A stretch of 64,000 nucleotides of DNA, taken from Polyodon spathula. Its lineage: Eukaryota; Chordata; Actinopteri; Acipenseriformes; Polyodontidae. Of the stretch, positions 1 through 13,320 are shown one piece after another. The stretch lies in NCBI RefSeq assembly GCF_017654505.1, contig NC_054545.1, forward strand, positions 8,693,927 through 8,757,926, given 5' to 3'. The position numbers and the translations under genes are program-made. The number at the start of each line of letters is the position of its first letter. Positions within the stretch are counted from its first letter, which is position 1. A model generated the notes under the pieces. That model was not told where the DNA came from. It saw nothing but the letters and a program-made list of their open reading frames with translations, and ran no database searches.

Positions 1-3000
1 AAATGTCCTGAAACATGTCCAGATTTGCCTCAGTGGTAGAGGCTCTGTACGAGGTTCCTGGTGTGTCTGTAGTTGACATTGCAGATTCTTTCCCAGGCAG
101 TCAGGCTGTCTGCACCCACCTGAGCCAGTGTTGGTACTCCTGAGTACTTGTGCAGAAGCACCAGCTGTGCCATTTTATGGATATGCAGCTAATAAAAGGT
201 GGATGCCTAATTAGCATTTCATAAAAGAAGCTTTTACCCAGCTACATCAGATCATTGTATAAATAAACACCATCACTATATCCATAAGGATACATACAAA
301 GCACACAATCCCAGTATAATAATATAATATACTACAGGCATACTCAAAATAGTTTTACTAATAGTATCTTGGTAGACTTATGGTTATAATACTCCTTTTC
401 TACATCAACTTAAAGGTGTGCATATTGAAAAATGTTTAAATGAAAAATACAAAAGATTGTATTGAAAAGAAAGCATGAAACTTTTTGGATGTTTCCCCTA
501 GAAATCTTGCAAAACGTATTGATTATGTTGTGGTTGTCAGTGCAGATAAACTACACTACGCAATTCTACTAAGCAACTGAACAGAAGGGGCAGGAGGGCC
601 ACTCATTTTTCTCCATGCATTTCCAAGCTTGTGAACAAATTGATGGCAGGTTGCTTATACGGCACACTCTGTGCTAAACAAATTAAGTATTCTTTACCAT
701 CATTCAAGACACTGTAATTAGTTTTGCCTGGGGTCAGATACAAGTCTGGTAGAGCAGACATATTTCACATTTCTTTACCCTGAGATGTCAAACTCCCTCC
801 TTGTGTATATCAATGCCTGCATTAGTTTAAATATTGTTGAGACATCATTGAATGGCTTACCCGGAACTCATTTAATTTGTTTACTATAATATATTATAGA
901 ATCTGGTTTACTGGATATGTTTGTTAGTTTATCTGAAAATAGCATTCACATGCTCTGGTGCGGATTTTAACAACATTTTACCTTTGCAATCAAGTACAGG
1001 GTTGAAAAAAGATTAAATGACCTGTTATTACAAATACAATAAAACTTGTAGTATAAACTGGAGAATACATGACTTTCGATATTGGTATGTACAGTAACTG
1101 TCTGCATAGTTGTTGGTCATACTTCAATTTTGGACACAGTACTACACCCCATAGAACTGCATTTACGCACTTCGTTGTACGGCATTACAATGACTAAAGT
1201 AGCTATACTATTGTAAAGTTGTACAATATAAATCTGTTAAGGCTGGACAAGTTTTAAAATGTTAATTTGTTTGACATCATTATTGTGATATTTAAAAAAA
1301 AAATATTGGATTGACTGGTTATTATAATACTGTTTCACCCAGTTTTAATTTCAGTAGGAGAACTTTATAAGGAACTGAGGTATCTCACATCCTTGACTTG
1401 CTTGGGATTTCATGAGCGTAGAATTTTTGGTAAGAGGTTATGTTCAAAGACCAGCTGTGTAAATCATTCAGTGAATCCTATGGTTAGGCTTTGAGGGAGT
1501 ATTGAGTGTGCACATTTTTAGAAACAATGGCATTCTATACTTTAGTACTTTAGAGACACATTGTTTCAAGCAATTGCTTTTGAAATTTTGTAAACACAAA
1601 AAGTAAAATGAAAACAAGTCACACAATACTTGGGTGGGGGGGGGCATAAATAAACAGTGCTTGAAAAGAGGTGAGACAAAGCAATTGAATAAGGTTCCTT
1701 GAACAGAAAATGTTTTCAAAAGACTTTCTCTAAGCAGGCACACTTATTGTTTTGTTAAAGTCAAAAGAGAGTCTAAACAGGCATTAAAATACATAAGCCA
1801 ACAATATCTTCTGTGAGCTAAACAACAGTGGCTGGTCAATGTGTTGTACTGATTGGATTTAATGCATTACCCTTTACCTGACTAGCATAAAAAAGGAATA
1901 AGAAAAAGCCTACAAATTAAGTGACCATCATATAACCTTATCGCCAGTTCCCCAGCATTAGAACTTTTGACCTCTGAAGGTCGTATATCACATGCTGGCA
2001 GCAACCTTCTGCTTCCACCAGGGAGGCTGGTCCACTTGTTAAGAGGCTGAGTAAGAGGACCAGCTTTCTTGTGTAAGGAGGCCCCTCCTGAGTCAAAACA
2101 ATGCAAGCAGGGAAGACAATGGGAAGCACATCACCATGGCAAAGGTCTACTCATTAATAGAAGATCATTAGGAGTGCTAGAAGATCAAAGATCTGCTGGA
2201 TTGTTTAGATTCCATATTACTTGGTGTTCAGCTATCGCTTTCTTGAGGGGATTTCTTTAAGAGGGTGTTGCTTCAGGGGAAAAGCATTAATTATTCAATC
2301 CTTCTCCCCTTTTCTCCTCCAATAAGGGGGAATTAGTTGGTGGCCAAAGTCATTATCAGCCAACCCACCTTAAATGGCAGCCTCAGATCAATGAGGCTTT
2401 GCATAACAAATGGCCTGGGGGCAGGTGAGAAAGAGGTGGCTTGTGGGGCTTCCTCTGGAAATTAGTAGGGGGAAGAAAATTATGTAAGATGTCGGGGAAG
2501 CCTTTGAAGGATTGGAAAGGGAGCTCTTTGAGGTTCTTAATCTGTACTGGGGGGTTTTGCTTTGGTAACTATCAGTTTGAATGAAGAGTTGGTCTATGAC
2601 AATGCTCAGTTAAGCAACACAAAAGGATGTTAATCCACAAATAATGGGCTTGGGACTTTCAGACTAAATGGGACAAGCTCTTTTTTTTTCTAAAATGTGA
2701 ATTAGACATAAAACCAATAGTGATCCAAAAATTGACTAAACGATCTTGCACCAACCAAAGAAAGCTCAAATTTATATAATACTATGTGGTCAAAGAATGT
2801 AGGACATTACCTGATCCGCAAATCTAAGTGCTAAAGAAGTTAGTCAATTTCCATTTCCAACTCCAAGTGGATTTATCTCTTTTCCCAACTAAACAGGACA
2901 CAGTTATACCTTCCCACAGATACCTTTCATAAACTTCCCTTTTAGATCTGTTTCAGCTGCACACTATATGTATGTACCGCTATAGTGTTTCCTAATTGTA

Positions 3001-4493
3001 ACACAATTGTAACATTATCCTGCTAGACGACTGCAGTGTTTTGGCCAGCAATATGAATTTGAGGTTGCCTGCATTTGGGTTGGCTGAATGCAGATTCAAA
3101 TGGCTGGATCTTTCTAGTTTCACAATATAAAAAAAGGTAGAGAAGAATGTTCCCCAATGGTCTCAAATATTGTTTTAGCTTTGCAGCAAACCAGACCTTG
3201 ACACATCTGCAGCCTAGCCATCAGTGTTGAATTCCCTTTGCCCACCCCCCAGCCTGGGTTTGTGCTCTGGAGCCAGGAATGCTCCCTATTTTGGAGTCTG
3301 AAAAGGCCCTATCTCATGTCTGCACCTCATTGTGAAGAATAACATGAACCACACGCACAGAACACAGTTATTACAGCAGTAGTCAGCAGTCTGTTACTGA
3401 ACTTCTCTATGTACTCCTCCCAGAGAAAAGGAATGTCATTCCAGAAATTCTTCAATGACATAGGAGTCATAGAAAAGAGTTTTATTTTTAAAGGAACAAC
3501 TAGGTAATTAAAGCATATTTTTACGGATATTAATTTTCTATATTGAAAGTTAATACATACGTTGTTTATTCATTATGTCTTTTAATTATTTATTAGTCCT
3601 GAAGATAAGTGTTGTTGTTTTTTTTTTTTGTTTGTTTGTTTTTTAATGGCCACAAATTCATAATAAATTTAAATGCAAATTCACAGGAATAGCAGCTAAT
3701 GCTTTTGAAAATATATGACTTTGTGGTCAAGTGTAGCTAAATATTCTAATGATAGTCTTGCTTTATATACAGTACATGAACTTCAATGAATTGGAAGGCA
3801 TAACAATTTAAAAATATTTGCCTTTTAACAATATCAAAATTACCAATGACAGTACTAAAAAATACTGTAATAACAGTTTATCATATGGTAGGGGTATTAT
3901 ATAGTATTACATATCAGTTTAAATAGGGATAAACAAATACACTACATAACCACAATGTGGTACAATCCTTTATAGGCAAGTGCAATGATCTATATGCAGG
4001 TTAGGAAAGGTCTCTACCTCGCATAGAGAACATGCATATTCATACATGCATATTCATACATAGAGAAGGCCTCTCCAGATGGAGTTGAATCAATAGACTG
4101 GTGGGGGGAGGGACTTCAGTTGAGACATCAGTTGGTAAAAACAGCAGAAAATTAGATCCTTTCTTAGCAGCAAGCTATCAGGTCTGGAGTCAGCTCAATT
4201 TAATCATTAACTCGTCCCCATTTTATTATGTTCAGATCTACCAACCTTAAAAATGAGGCATTTACGAGCACCATTATTTGAGCTTTACAGTTCTGCAGAG
4301 AATCCCAGGCTGTGACATGTTTTAATACAGTTCAAGCTTGTATAGCAACTTTGTTTGTTCTGTGAAGGTGGAGATACTGGGAGCTGCTTTGGTTTGTGCT
4401 GAATCATTTTGAAAGAAAGTCTTTGGAAATTTTATTTTGCTCCTTCTGTGTCTGTTGTATTCAGCTTTGGAACAGATAAGTGCATATAACAAT
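1..4493. other. Intergenic, no gene recognised
   Basis: The sequence is AT-rich and only short open frames occur. A G/C-richer patch at about 2000-2480 has no recognisable coding signature. A short tandem duplication of an ATGCATATTCAT unit lies near 4031-4060. Confidence 0.7.
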
Positions 4494-4610
<117 letters not shown>

Positions 4611-5198
4611 GATAAAGCAAATATCGTAAATGCATTCGGAATACTTTTTTTGGGGGGTATTTTAGATATTATTTTGGGGGGTAAAATACAAAAAACAGAA
4701 TAACTTAAACTGATTGCATACCAAGCTGGAGCCTGGTGCTATCTCCACTTCTGGCTTTAAAATAAAGATCCATCAGGAAAGCTAAAGAATGACAGTGTGG
4801 TGAAAGAAATTCAATACATTTTAATGCATTTTACAGTCCATTATGATTTGAACTGATTGTATCAGACTTGGAAATAGGGCCGTGGAGGATGTTTGTCATC
4901 GGCATGGTTTTCTGGAGCATGGGCCTCATGTCTGAGTGGAGAACATGTTCCTCTAGTTTCTCCCCCTTCTCCAATCCTCAGAAAATCCTCAAATCCTCAA
5001 CCACTGTTGCTTAACAGAGATACCTGTGGACAGATGTAGGACCGCAGTATATGTTATATTAATAAATAGAGCTTAGTTTAATTGGAAGTATCCCTTAATA
5101 AACAAAAATAATTAAAAAGCAAATGTGCTTCCTATTAAAAATATCAAATGTATGTTCTAGAATACATTCTTCAAACACATTTCATTACTATTTGAGCT

Positions 5199-5206
5199 AG
5201 ATAGAG

Positions 5207-5266
<60 letters not shown>

Positions 5267-5267
5267 T
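5199..5267. repeat. (GATA)n microsatellite
   Basis: About 17 GATA units, nearly perfect. It is the reverse-complement class of the TCTA array 0.7 kb to its left. Confidence 0.97.
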
Positions 5268-6256
5268 AACTCAGAGGGTGGAGACTTATGATTTCTCAGT
5301 TTTTTATTGGTTAATATATATTTTTTTTTTTTCAATAAAAACATTTTTCTCCTTAACAGCATGGAGTATGGTGTGTAGATAAGTGGGAAAAAAATCCTCG
5401 TTTAAATGTCTGAAACTCTGAGGCACTGACAACTAAATGTGAAAAAAAGTTAAGGGAGTGTAGACTTTCTATAGGCACTGTATATATACAGAGAATGTGT
5501 TCTGTTACAAAATTGATATATCATAGATATATTTCATTCTTATATGGATATTTTAGTAAAATAATTACAAACAGTAAAAGTTTACATTGTTAGAATGAAC
5601 TATAACCCTTCAAAGGTGTTTTAGTAAATGGCAATGCAGTTGAACTTTCCTGGTTGCAGCTTTTAATGGCATATTGTCTAATGCATGACAATGTTCCTGC
5701 TTTTAAAATACTCTAATTGCTGTTTAAAGGAAACAATATATCCCTTGAGAGGGCACACATAAAACCAGACAATTCACTGTTCCACCTTGAGTACCAAGGA
5801 CACCAAACCATCATTCTAATAGCATAGCCTTTGAGCTTTAATAGCTTTAGAATGGACTTTAGTCACCCATGCCTTAACAAAAAGCCTGTCTTTCTCTTTC
5901 ATTGTATTTCTTTTAACGAAAGCCAGTTAATTTGTTCATTTTGAGGCGGTATAATGCCTTGGCTAACAACATCATAAAAAGCATTATTCATGCCACCTCC
6001 CTTTTTTCACACTTTATGTTCCATGTCCTTACAAGAAACATCTGTTTCTTGTCCATTAGTTCCCAGGTCATATGGTCCCCAACCAGAATCCCCAACCTGA
6101 TACAATAAGCGGACATCCCTCTGCTAACAAGGACCAGACTGCGAGGCCAGATGGAAGTGACCAGTCCAGTGTAAGCCTTAGCCTTGGTGCTCAGATGAAA
6201 GACTTGTGTGTTTTCCCAGGTGATCCCAAACTGCAGAGTGGTTACACCTTTTCCCA

Positions 6257-6273
6257 CCCCCCCCCCCCCCCCC
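6257..6273. repeat. Poly(C) tract
   Basis: A run of 17 consecutive C, unusual in this AT-rich region. It is a potential C-rich (i-motif or G-quadruplex strand) sequence. Confidence 0.95.
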
Positions 6274-6785
6274 ACCCAAATTGCAGCAGACAACAAATAA
6301 ACCACAAGAGCTCTTTCATGTTACCTTCAGTTAACACGTTCCCTGTTCCACTCATCAGTGCTTCAGGAAGTTTCTTTTAAAAAGTCAATATTATTGTTGG
6401 GGCATTTCATTGCTTTGGGTTGCTGTGTGCGTTGGTTTACTTGTTTTCAACTGCATGCCGAGATGTTGTCTCCTCATAACCAGCTGAGAGGAAGGATCTG
6501 TGGCAAGTAAACAACCTGATAATGTCCAGTGATTATTACTTGATTAATGAATACCTTTAATGTATCTGAACATTGTAAAATAAATGAACAACATTGTGTA
6601 ATTGAAGGTTATTTCTCCCAAGATTTACCCCACTAGTGTGTTAACATGTTCGTTCACATTGCCCAGTGCTGGCTTCAAAATGTACTGTATTTTAAATAAC
6701 ATTTAATATCAGGAAACAATACATTGTATCTAACAGAGTAAATGTAGAACATTTTTTAATCATAAATCAAGAGCAGTGCTTGAAT

Positions 6786-6787
<2 letters not shown>

Positions 6788-6857
<70 letters not shown>

Positions 6858-6873
6858 CACACACACACACACA
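6788..6873. repeat. (TA)n-(CA)n microsatellite
   Basis: About 66 bp of TA repeat is followed by about 17 bp of CA repeat. Confidence 0.97.
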
Positions 6874-9062
6874 TACAATATTGTGATAGTTAATAATGAC
6901 AGATACTTGTGTACCTTTATTAATATTTGGTAAATCAGCTTTATTAAATCTTCCAGGTGACATGGCATAGCATAACATGCATTTTGCTTGTCTTGGCAGA
7001 ACCTATTTTCATCCTTCTCGACAGATCTGTTTCAACTGCTCAGTAAATGAAGGCTGGCTTCTTTTCAAGCCATGGATGAAAAGACCTGTGTCACAACATT
7101 TAATTTAAATAATGGTATTATTTTGTAAAGAAACACAGGGTATCAAATATCAGGCAACACTCTATATATCCAGAGTATGAGTGAGGAAAAAGACTACAAT
7201 ATAACAGCATCAAATACATGAATAGTAAGGCCGTTCCTGTTGGATTTGTTTCCACACACACACACACAAAAAACACCTCTCTGTTATAACCTGATAAAGA
7301 ACAGTGCAGACCTTTCTAAAGCTCCCTTAGCAGACTGATATGTGAATTGCTTAGCCCTTGGCTGTATTGTTTTGCTGGCTGGTTCGTAGAAAATCTTTTT
7401 ATGGATTCTATATGGCTGTAAAAAAAGAAAACCTTTAAAAAAGCTTACAATCTTTTAATTCAAAGCCCAGTTAACTGCTTGTTGATTTCCAGATATGGTC
7501 GAGATGTAAAGGAAATTGGTCTGTGATACAGAAGACTAAGTCATACAACTAGAAACAAACAATAGCAATGGAAACCATACGTCAGCTGTCAGCTAACAGG
7601 CGGGGACAATGTAAAGAAGACAAATATATAAATATAGTGCCATGTATACAGTACGTATGTATTTATCTATTTATTTTTTACAGAAGGCTCAAGTTGCTGA
7701 ATACAATTTAAAAAAATGGATTTTAAAATTCACACTAAAATATTAGCATCTTATCTGCCTGCCTAAGAACATCAAGACATCCAAGACCTAAGAGTGACAG
7801 CAACTGAAATGGTCGTATTTTTGTAAGTACTTTTTAATACACAGGATAATATTTTAAGAACTCAGAATCAGATCTTAACACCGATTCTTAATATAGTAGT
7901 TGGCTTGACTGGGGATGCATTAACCTTAAATGTATGCTCCCAGTAGGAGCTTGTGTCACGTCTGAGTATTGTGTTGTATTATGCTGTGACAAACACCAAT
8001 TAACATGCTAATAAGATTCATGGCGTACTTTGGAAATGGCACACACATTCTTTTAACCCCAAGAGTAACTTAAAATAAGTTAATGGTCTTTTTTATTACA
8101 TTACTCTGCTTAGAATCCTGCTGCTGAAAACATGTTATTATAAAGGAGTGAGGTTTGTGATGCATTGTGTTATAGAGCAGACAGATTTGCCTTTCAGATT
8201 AGACTGCTTTATTGCTCAAATAATGTCGAAGCAGCTGCGTTGTCATAATGTTGCATACATACATTACATTACCACTGGTTAAAAACAGTGTGCCATTGTG
8301 CTTCATATTTTACAGATGGGTGTTGTTTACTGACATTACATTTTTTATACAAAGGAAATCATTTAAAAAGCATGGATGCGCAGTGAAAGTACATCATTTG
8401 ATGGATAAACTGTGAGGTTAGATGTTCTGATCATGTGACAACGTGACCATAAAAACATGAATATTTAAATTTTATTTTAAACAAGTCAATGAAATGGTTT
8501 ATATGTAGAATAAAACAGGCAGCAGCAAAAAACAGATCAGGGCTGGTGTTTAAAAAGGCCTGAAGGGCTGAGTGGGAGGAAGCCAGTGCTGTTTCACTAG
8601 ATTTCTGAAAAAGCCTTTGGCTGCCCATAACCAGTCCTAATGTCCTCCTTCAATACAATACACAAACAGTGTTCTCACTGAGACAGAGCTTAGAGCTTGG
8701 GAGGTAGGCACCACTATATAAACAAAAATGTGAGAGAGCAGGAAGGAAATAAACATTTAGGAATAAGTTTACTGCAGAAAAAAAAAACATTAAGCTCACT
8801 GCCAATTGGAAGAGTTTTATTAGTCTCAAAAGTTAATCCTATCTGGAATCTCTCACCCTGAGCAAACATCATTTACTGCAAGAAACTTTATTTAAAAATA
8901 AAGTTCACAATCTAAACTAATCTCTTTTCAGTGTCTATTATATCGTACTAGTAAACTGTTTTTGGCAGCATCGTTTCAACCACTCTAAAATACACCACAA
9001 GAAGTTAGCTCAGAATAGCAATGACACCTAAAAGTATCACATGCAATTAGCATAAAAGATTA

Positions 9063-9423
9063 CCTGTTAGTAGGATGTTTACAGAGCTGGAAATAAAGTG
9101 TGACCATGTGCTGGAAGCTGGTCTGAGCACATAGGCTTCCAGGATACAGAGAATACAAGTGCAGTACAATCATCCACTTATTATACAAAATAATAAAAAC
9201 ATACCACAAGAAAGTATGTTGAAAGAAAAATATAGTCAAAGGATACAAATGATTATACAGCAATACAAGGTGAAACAGCATATTTCAGTAGTCATCACTT
9301 ACTTCCTGTGTTGTGTCTGAGAAATGGGAAGCAACATGCTTGTAAATGTTTCTCAAAACCATACACCGGAAAACAAATGATTACCAAATAGGCTGAAAAT
9401 TGGAAATGATCAAGAAGGCTATT
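9063..9423 (-). mobile_element. LINE 3'-end fragment, copy 1
   Basis: The reverse complement of this interval aligns with 11350-11610. Shared blocks include ATAGCCTTCTTGATCATTTC, TTTCACCTTGTATTGCTGTA and CACACTTTATTTCCAGCTCT. This copy has about 55 extra bases in the middle and ends before the tail present in the other copy. It is classed as a LINE because copy 2 continues into a LINE-like C-terminus. Confidence 0.72.
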
Positions 9424-11349
9424 TGATTGTGATTCCAGGCTTTTCCTTGGCTTTTATATATCTCGCCCTTTACTATCTCTGCATATCTTTCTATCTTTGA
9501 AATGTGCGTTCAGTCCATTGCTTAGAATTGGGATTCTATTTTTACTTCATCAATCTTCAATACCTTGTCTAAGTGGATACTTTCCCAATAACACAGCCAA
9601 CTAAAGCTGTATATCCTTTGTCTTTGAATATTTCTCAATCTTTGTGAGTTTCCTAAAGACTGTTTCTTGCACATTGTTTTAACCCAGCTAAACAATGAAA
9701 AAGAAAAAAAACCTTTTAAATGCCAAACATTTCTTGCTTGTCTTTTTTTTTTTAGAGAGAATATAGAGATTTTAGAGAATTCACAACTAATAATGCACAG
9801 GTCATGCACTTTGAAAACATTTCAATTCCCTGATGGAGATAAATTTGAAATGGTATGAATTAGGCTAATGGCCTCTTTCCGAGTGTTTAGTCTGCAGTCT
9901 GTGAAAAACGAGGTCAAGCTAAAGCTGCTGACACAGCTCCAAACGTTCAGAGTGGAAGTAGTTTTCCTTCAAATTCCCCACAGTGAATAACTTAAACTCT
10001 TTAATGCAGAATTCCCTTAACCAGCTTAAAAACATTGGTGTCAGCACTAGATCGAACACATTAAACCAACACATCTTTTATTGTTGACTCGTGCAGAGCA
10101 ATTTCAAAACTATACTAATGCAGTTGATTTGCTTTCTTGGATGGGAAACAGTCATTTCGACATTTTCTGAGCTCACAATGACATAAGCACTCATGCTAGG
10201 TTGCCTGTTTGTTTCCTTGGAAACAAATGTCTCATCAATAACGGCTGTACGTTTTTATTTTTCAAAAGGGCAAGCTTGATACAATAATTCCATACCTGGG
10301 TTACCTTGGCAGCAGATTATTCCTGACATCATCAAGTGAAGAGCCAGGCAATACTGGTTTCAAATTTCATTACTTACCAGTACTTTGTGACCCTGGCTGG
10401 GGAAGGTCACTGTATTAGGGCTTCAATAACAATTTCAGGGCTCTCAGCTGTAACAAAATCCCAGGAACAAATGTCCTTTACCATTTCACCTAATACTTTT
10501 AGCACAATGGATAGTTCTGGTCATTCATTAGTTTACTTTGGCACCTTTGTTAAATGCATACCTCGGGGATTTGTACTCAAATTCACCTCAAAATAACCAA
10601 AACATAATTTTCATTTAATTGTATTATGTGCCTCAAATTAGTTATAGTACTCTAGCACAGCTATACAAATGACCAAGTAATCTATAGCTCAAAACTGACA
10701 ATCAACTTCGAGATTTCGAGCTGAAGCAGAATCTAGCGGAACTATATGATGTAAAGCCAGTCTAATCCTATGGATAAGTTCAACAGCATTACATGAATTA
10801 AAACAAACTCTGGGTGTATTGTGTTGAAACTGCCATGGTGATTGAGAAACTTAACACATTTGTTGACTTGTGCCTAAGTACTTTGTTTTCAGCTTCTTAA
10901 TATTACTGCCCTTAACTTAAAACAAAAATAGCAACAAGAATGGGTGCTGATTTTTTAAATATTATTTTTAATTAGTATTCTGGTGCCCTTGAAGGCAATA
11001 TATGAATTCTGCCTTGGAGACATTCAAGTGGGCAAGGAAGCAATTTGGTCCCTGACTGTCTACATAATACCTGATCCAACATTTTGAGGATATTGTGACA
11101 TGAACAATTTGTTAATAGCCGGGCAAATCTGAAATCTCCAGACTAGTTCCACTTGTGACTCAAACCTTTATTATGTATTATGTAGATGCAACAAGTCTGA
11201 CATCTGTTTTTATGTGTATGTATTATTTTTGCTTAGCAATTTAACAGCTCAATAGTTTCAGACACTGAACAAATCCAAACCCTGCTTGACAGTAAAACAA
11301 ACTTTGATAATGTCTGCTTATTGTGACAACAAACATGCTTTTTAGCGAC
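9424..11349. other. Unique spacer between inverted LINE fragments
   Basis: This 1.9-kb AT-rich spacer has no recognised gene or repeat. Confidence 0.6.
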
Positions 11350-11790
11350 ATAGCCTTCTTGATCATTTCCAATTTCCGGACAATTTGGCAATCATTTTTT
11401 TTCTCAGGCACAACACAGGAAGTTAGTGAAGACTGATGAAAAACGCTGTTTCACCTTGTATTGCTGTATAATGATATGTATCTTTTGACTAGATTTATAG
11501 AATGTACTTCTTTCAACATACTTGTTCTCTGTATCCTGGAAGACCAGCTTCCAGAACATAGTCACACTTTATTTCCAGCTCTGTAAACATTCTACTGATG
11601 AACAGGTAGTCTTTTATGTCTGGAACCAACTCCCCAGTAATGTTGTTGAAGCTGACACCCTGGGATCCTTCAAGAAGCTGCTTGATGAGATTCTGAAATC
11701 AATAAGCTACAAACAACCAAATGAGCAAGATGGGCCGAATGGCCTCCTCTTGTTTGTAAACTTTCTTATGTTCATATGTTCTTATTACTG
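11350..11790 (+). mobile_element. LINE 3'-end fragment, copy 2 (CR1/L2-like tail)
   Basis: The first 260 bp match copy 1 in the opposite orientation. The following frame reads VWNQLPSNVVEADTLGSF and KKLLDEILKSISY, like the WNxLPxxVVxAxSxxxFKxxLD motif at the end of CR1/L2-type reverse transcriptase ORFs. A 3' tail of imperfect TTCTTATG repeats ends near 11790. It is 5'-truncated, as usual for LINEs, and not functional. The family name is uncertain. Confidence 0.7.
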
Positions 11791-11830
11791 GCTTGAAGTT
11801 CCAGATTTCAAGGAGTTTGTATTGTAATAC

Positions 11831-13084
11831 TATGTATCCACACCAAAGCACAGATGATATTGAATAAGTATCGCTTCATTTATGGTCATTATAGCATTCT
11901 GAAATCCTGTCCATGCTGTGGCATGATATACCGTATCTCTAATCCTTTCCCTTGTCAGCCTGGACTGTGATTCCTCATCTAAATTACGTATTCACTGCTG
12001 CTATCACTGCCCAGCAAACAGATTATGATTTGATTTTTGATGTCACTGACAGAATTCATGACCGTCAAAACTTATATATAATAAGGAACTGAAGCCAAGC
12101 TATGGAAATAATAGAGTTTGTGTTTCTTGTCACATTGCATTAGGATAGTCTATGTTGCCATCTGTTCAGAGACTTGACAGGCTCAACAGGAAGTCTGGTT
12201 GTGGTAGATCCCTCCCTTCCACACAACACTTTCAAAGTGATTCTGCTGCTTCGTGTCGCAAACCTCTCCCCCCACCACCACCACTCTACCTCTAGCCCAC
12301 AGCCAGAGGACACCAGTAACAGCTAACTGGAATCACCTGGAACTCTGCAGGCATCAGGAGGGGGTCTGCGTGGAATCAAATTATCCAGATCACGAGCCCT
12401 AGATGTCATAATACTTTCATCTACATCAGGGTTGTAATTATGTCATGACAGAGGAGTCTTTTTTTTTTTTCTTGCAAACATCCGTACCTTTTTTTACATA
12501 GCCTGCTTTAAGCAGGTATATGACATGTGTCAAATAGTTGTCTGCAGGACTATGAAACATAAAGGAAAAAAAATAAGTATTTGGAAAAGTTAAACAATTG
12601 CACATATAACACTTTGTTATTCCATGTATTTAACACGATGAGAACTGAAGTTGGTATATATTTTTAAAATGAAAAACTACAATAAATGACAACAAATTCA
12701 ATGTCAATAAAAAGTGCCAGTTTGCAGCACCGTAGATTAAATCTTATAAACATTCACAGAGCAGGTAGGTCATGAATTAACAAAGCTCGGTTTGTCCTTC
12801 AAATGAACCTCACCCTTGCCTAAAGGGGACCACCCTCTATGAGTTTTGTTCACTCTCCATGCCCATTTAAACCTCTACATCTAAAATGCCCTGTTTCCAC
12901 AGAGACATCTGCAACATCTGCAAGGAGTAATAAGCACAACTGGAACCTTACCCATGAAGGTGATGATAAGCTGCCAGAATGAGGAATACATGAACACATT
13001 TATGTAATGGGTCAGGCCACCCAAGTCATGTACTTAATGACAGTGACTATGTCATAAACCTGGACAAAGCCTATATAAAACTGA
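11831..13084. other. Intergenic, nothing recognised
   Basis: There are no plausible exons. A C-rich patch occurs at about 12260-12300. Confidence 0.6.
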
Positions 13085-13320
13085 TTATAGCCATACCACG
13101 TCAGAGTTTGTTTTCATCAATAGAAGCGAAGCATGGTTGGGAACAGTGAGTAACTCCCAATGAAAAGCTGGTGCTCCTGGAAGGGGTGATGGCTAAGTTC
13201 CATCATCCCTGTGGACTAGAGCTGAACTAAAGCACTCTAATGACATTATTTTTATGAGATGCTAAACTGAGTCTTCTTTATGAAAAAGATACTTAGAAAC
13301 AAGCCCTGGCCAAAAAAAGA
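13085..13320 (+). mobile_element. 5S-rRNA-derived SINE (SINE3-like), degraded
   Basis: The head resembles 5S rRNA in order: TATAGCCATACCAC, then AGAAGCGAAGCATGGTTGGG (compare the 5S GGAAGCTAAGCAGGGTCGGG), then GTGAGTAACTCCCAATG, then GCTGGTGCTCCTGGAAGG. Downstream, ATGAGATGCTAAACTGAGTC and CCCTGGCCAAA resemble the body shared by fish SINEs. Substitutions and internal gaps in the 5S part make it an old SINE and not a 5S gene. Confidence 0.65.

Noticed and set aside
13085..13185. Functional 5S rRNA gene
   Set aside because: The 5S-like segments are heavily diverged with a disrupted middle, and a SINE body follows in place of a T-run terminator.
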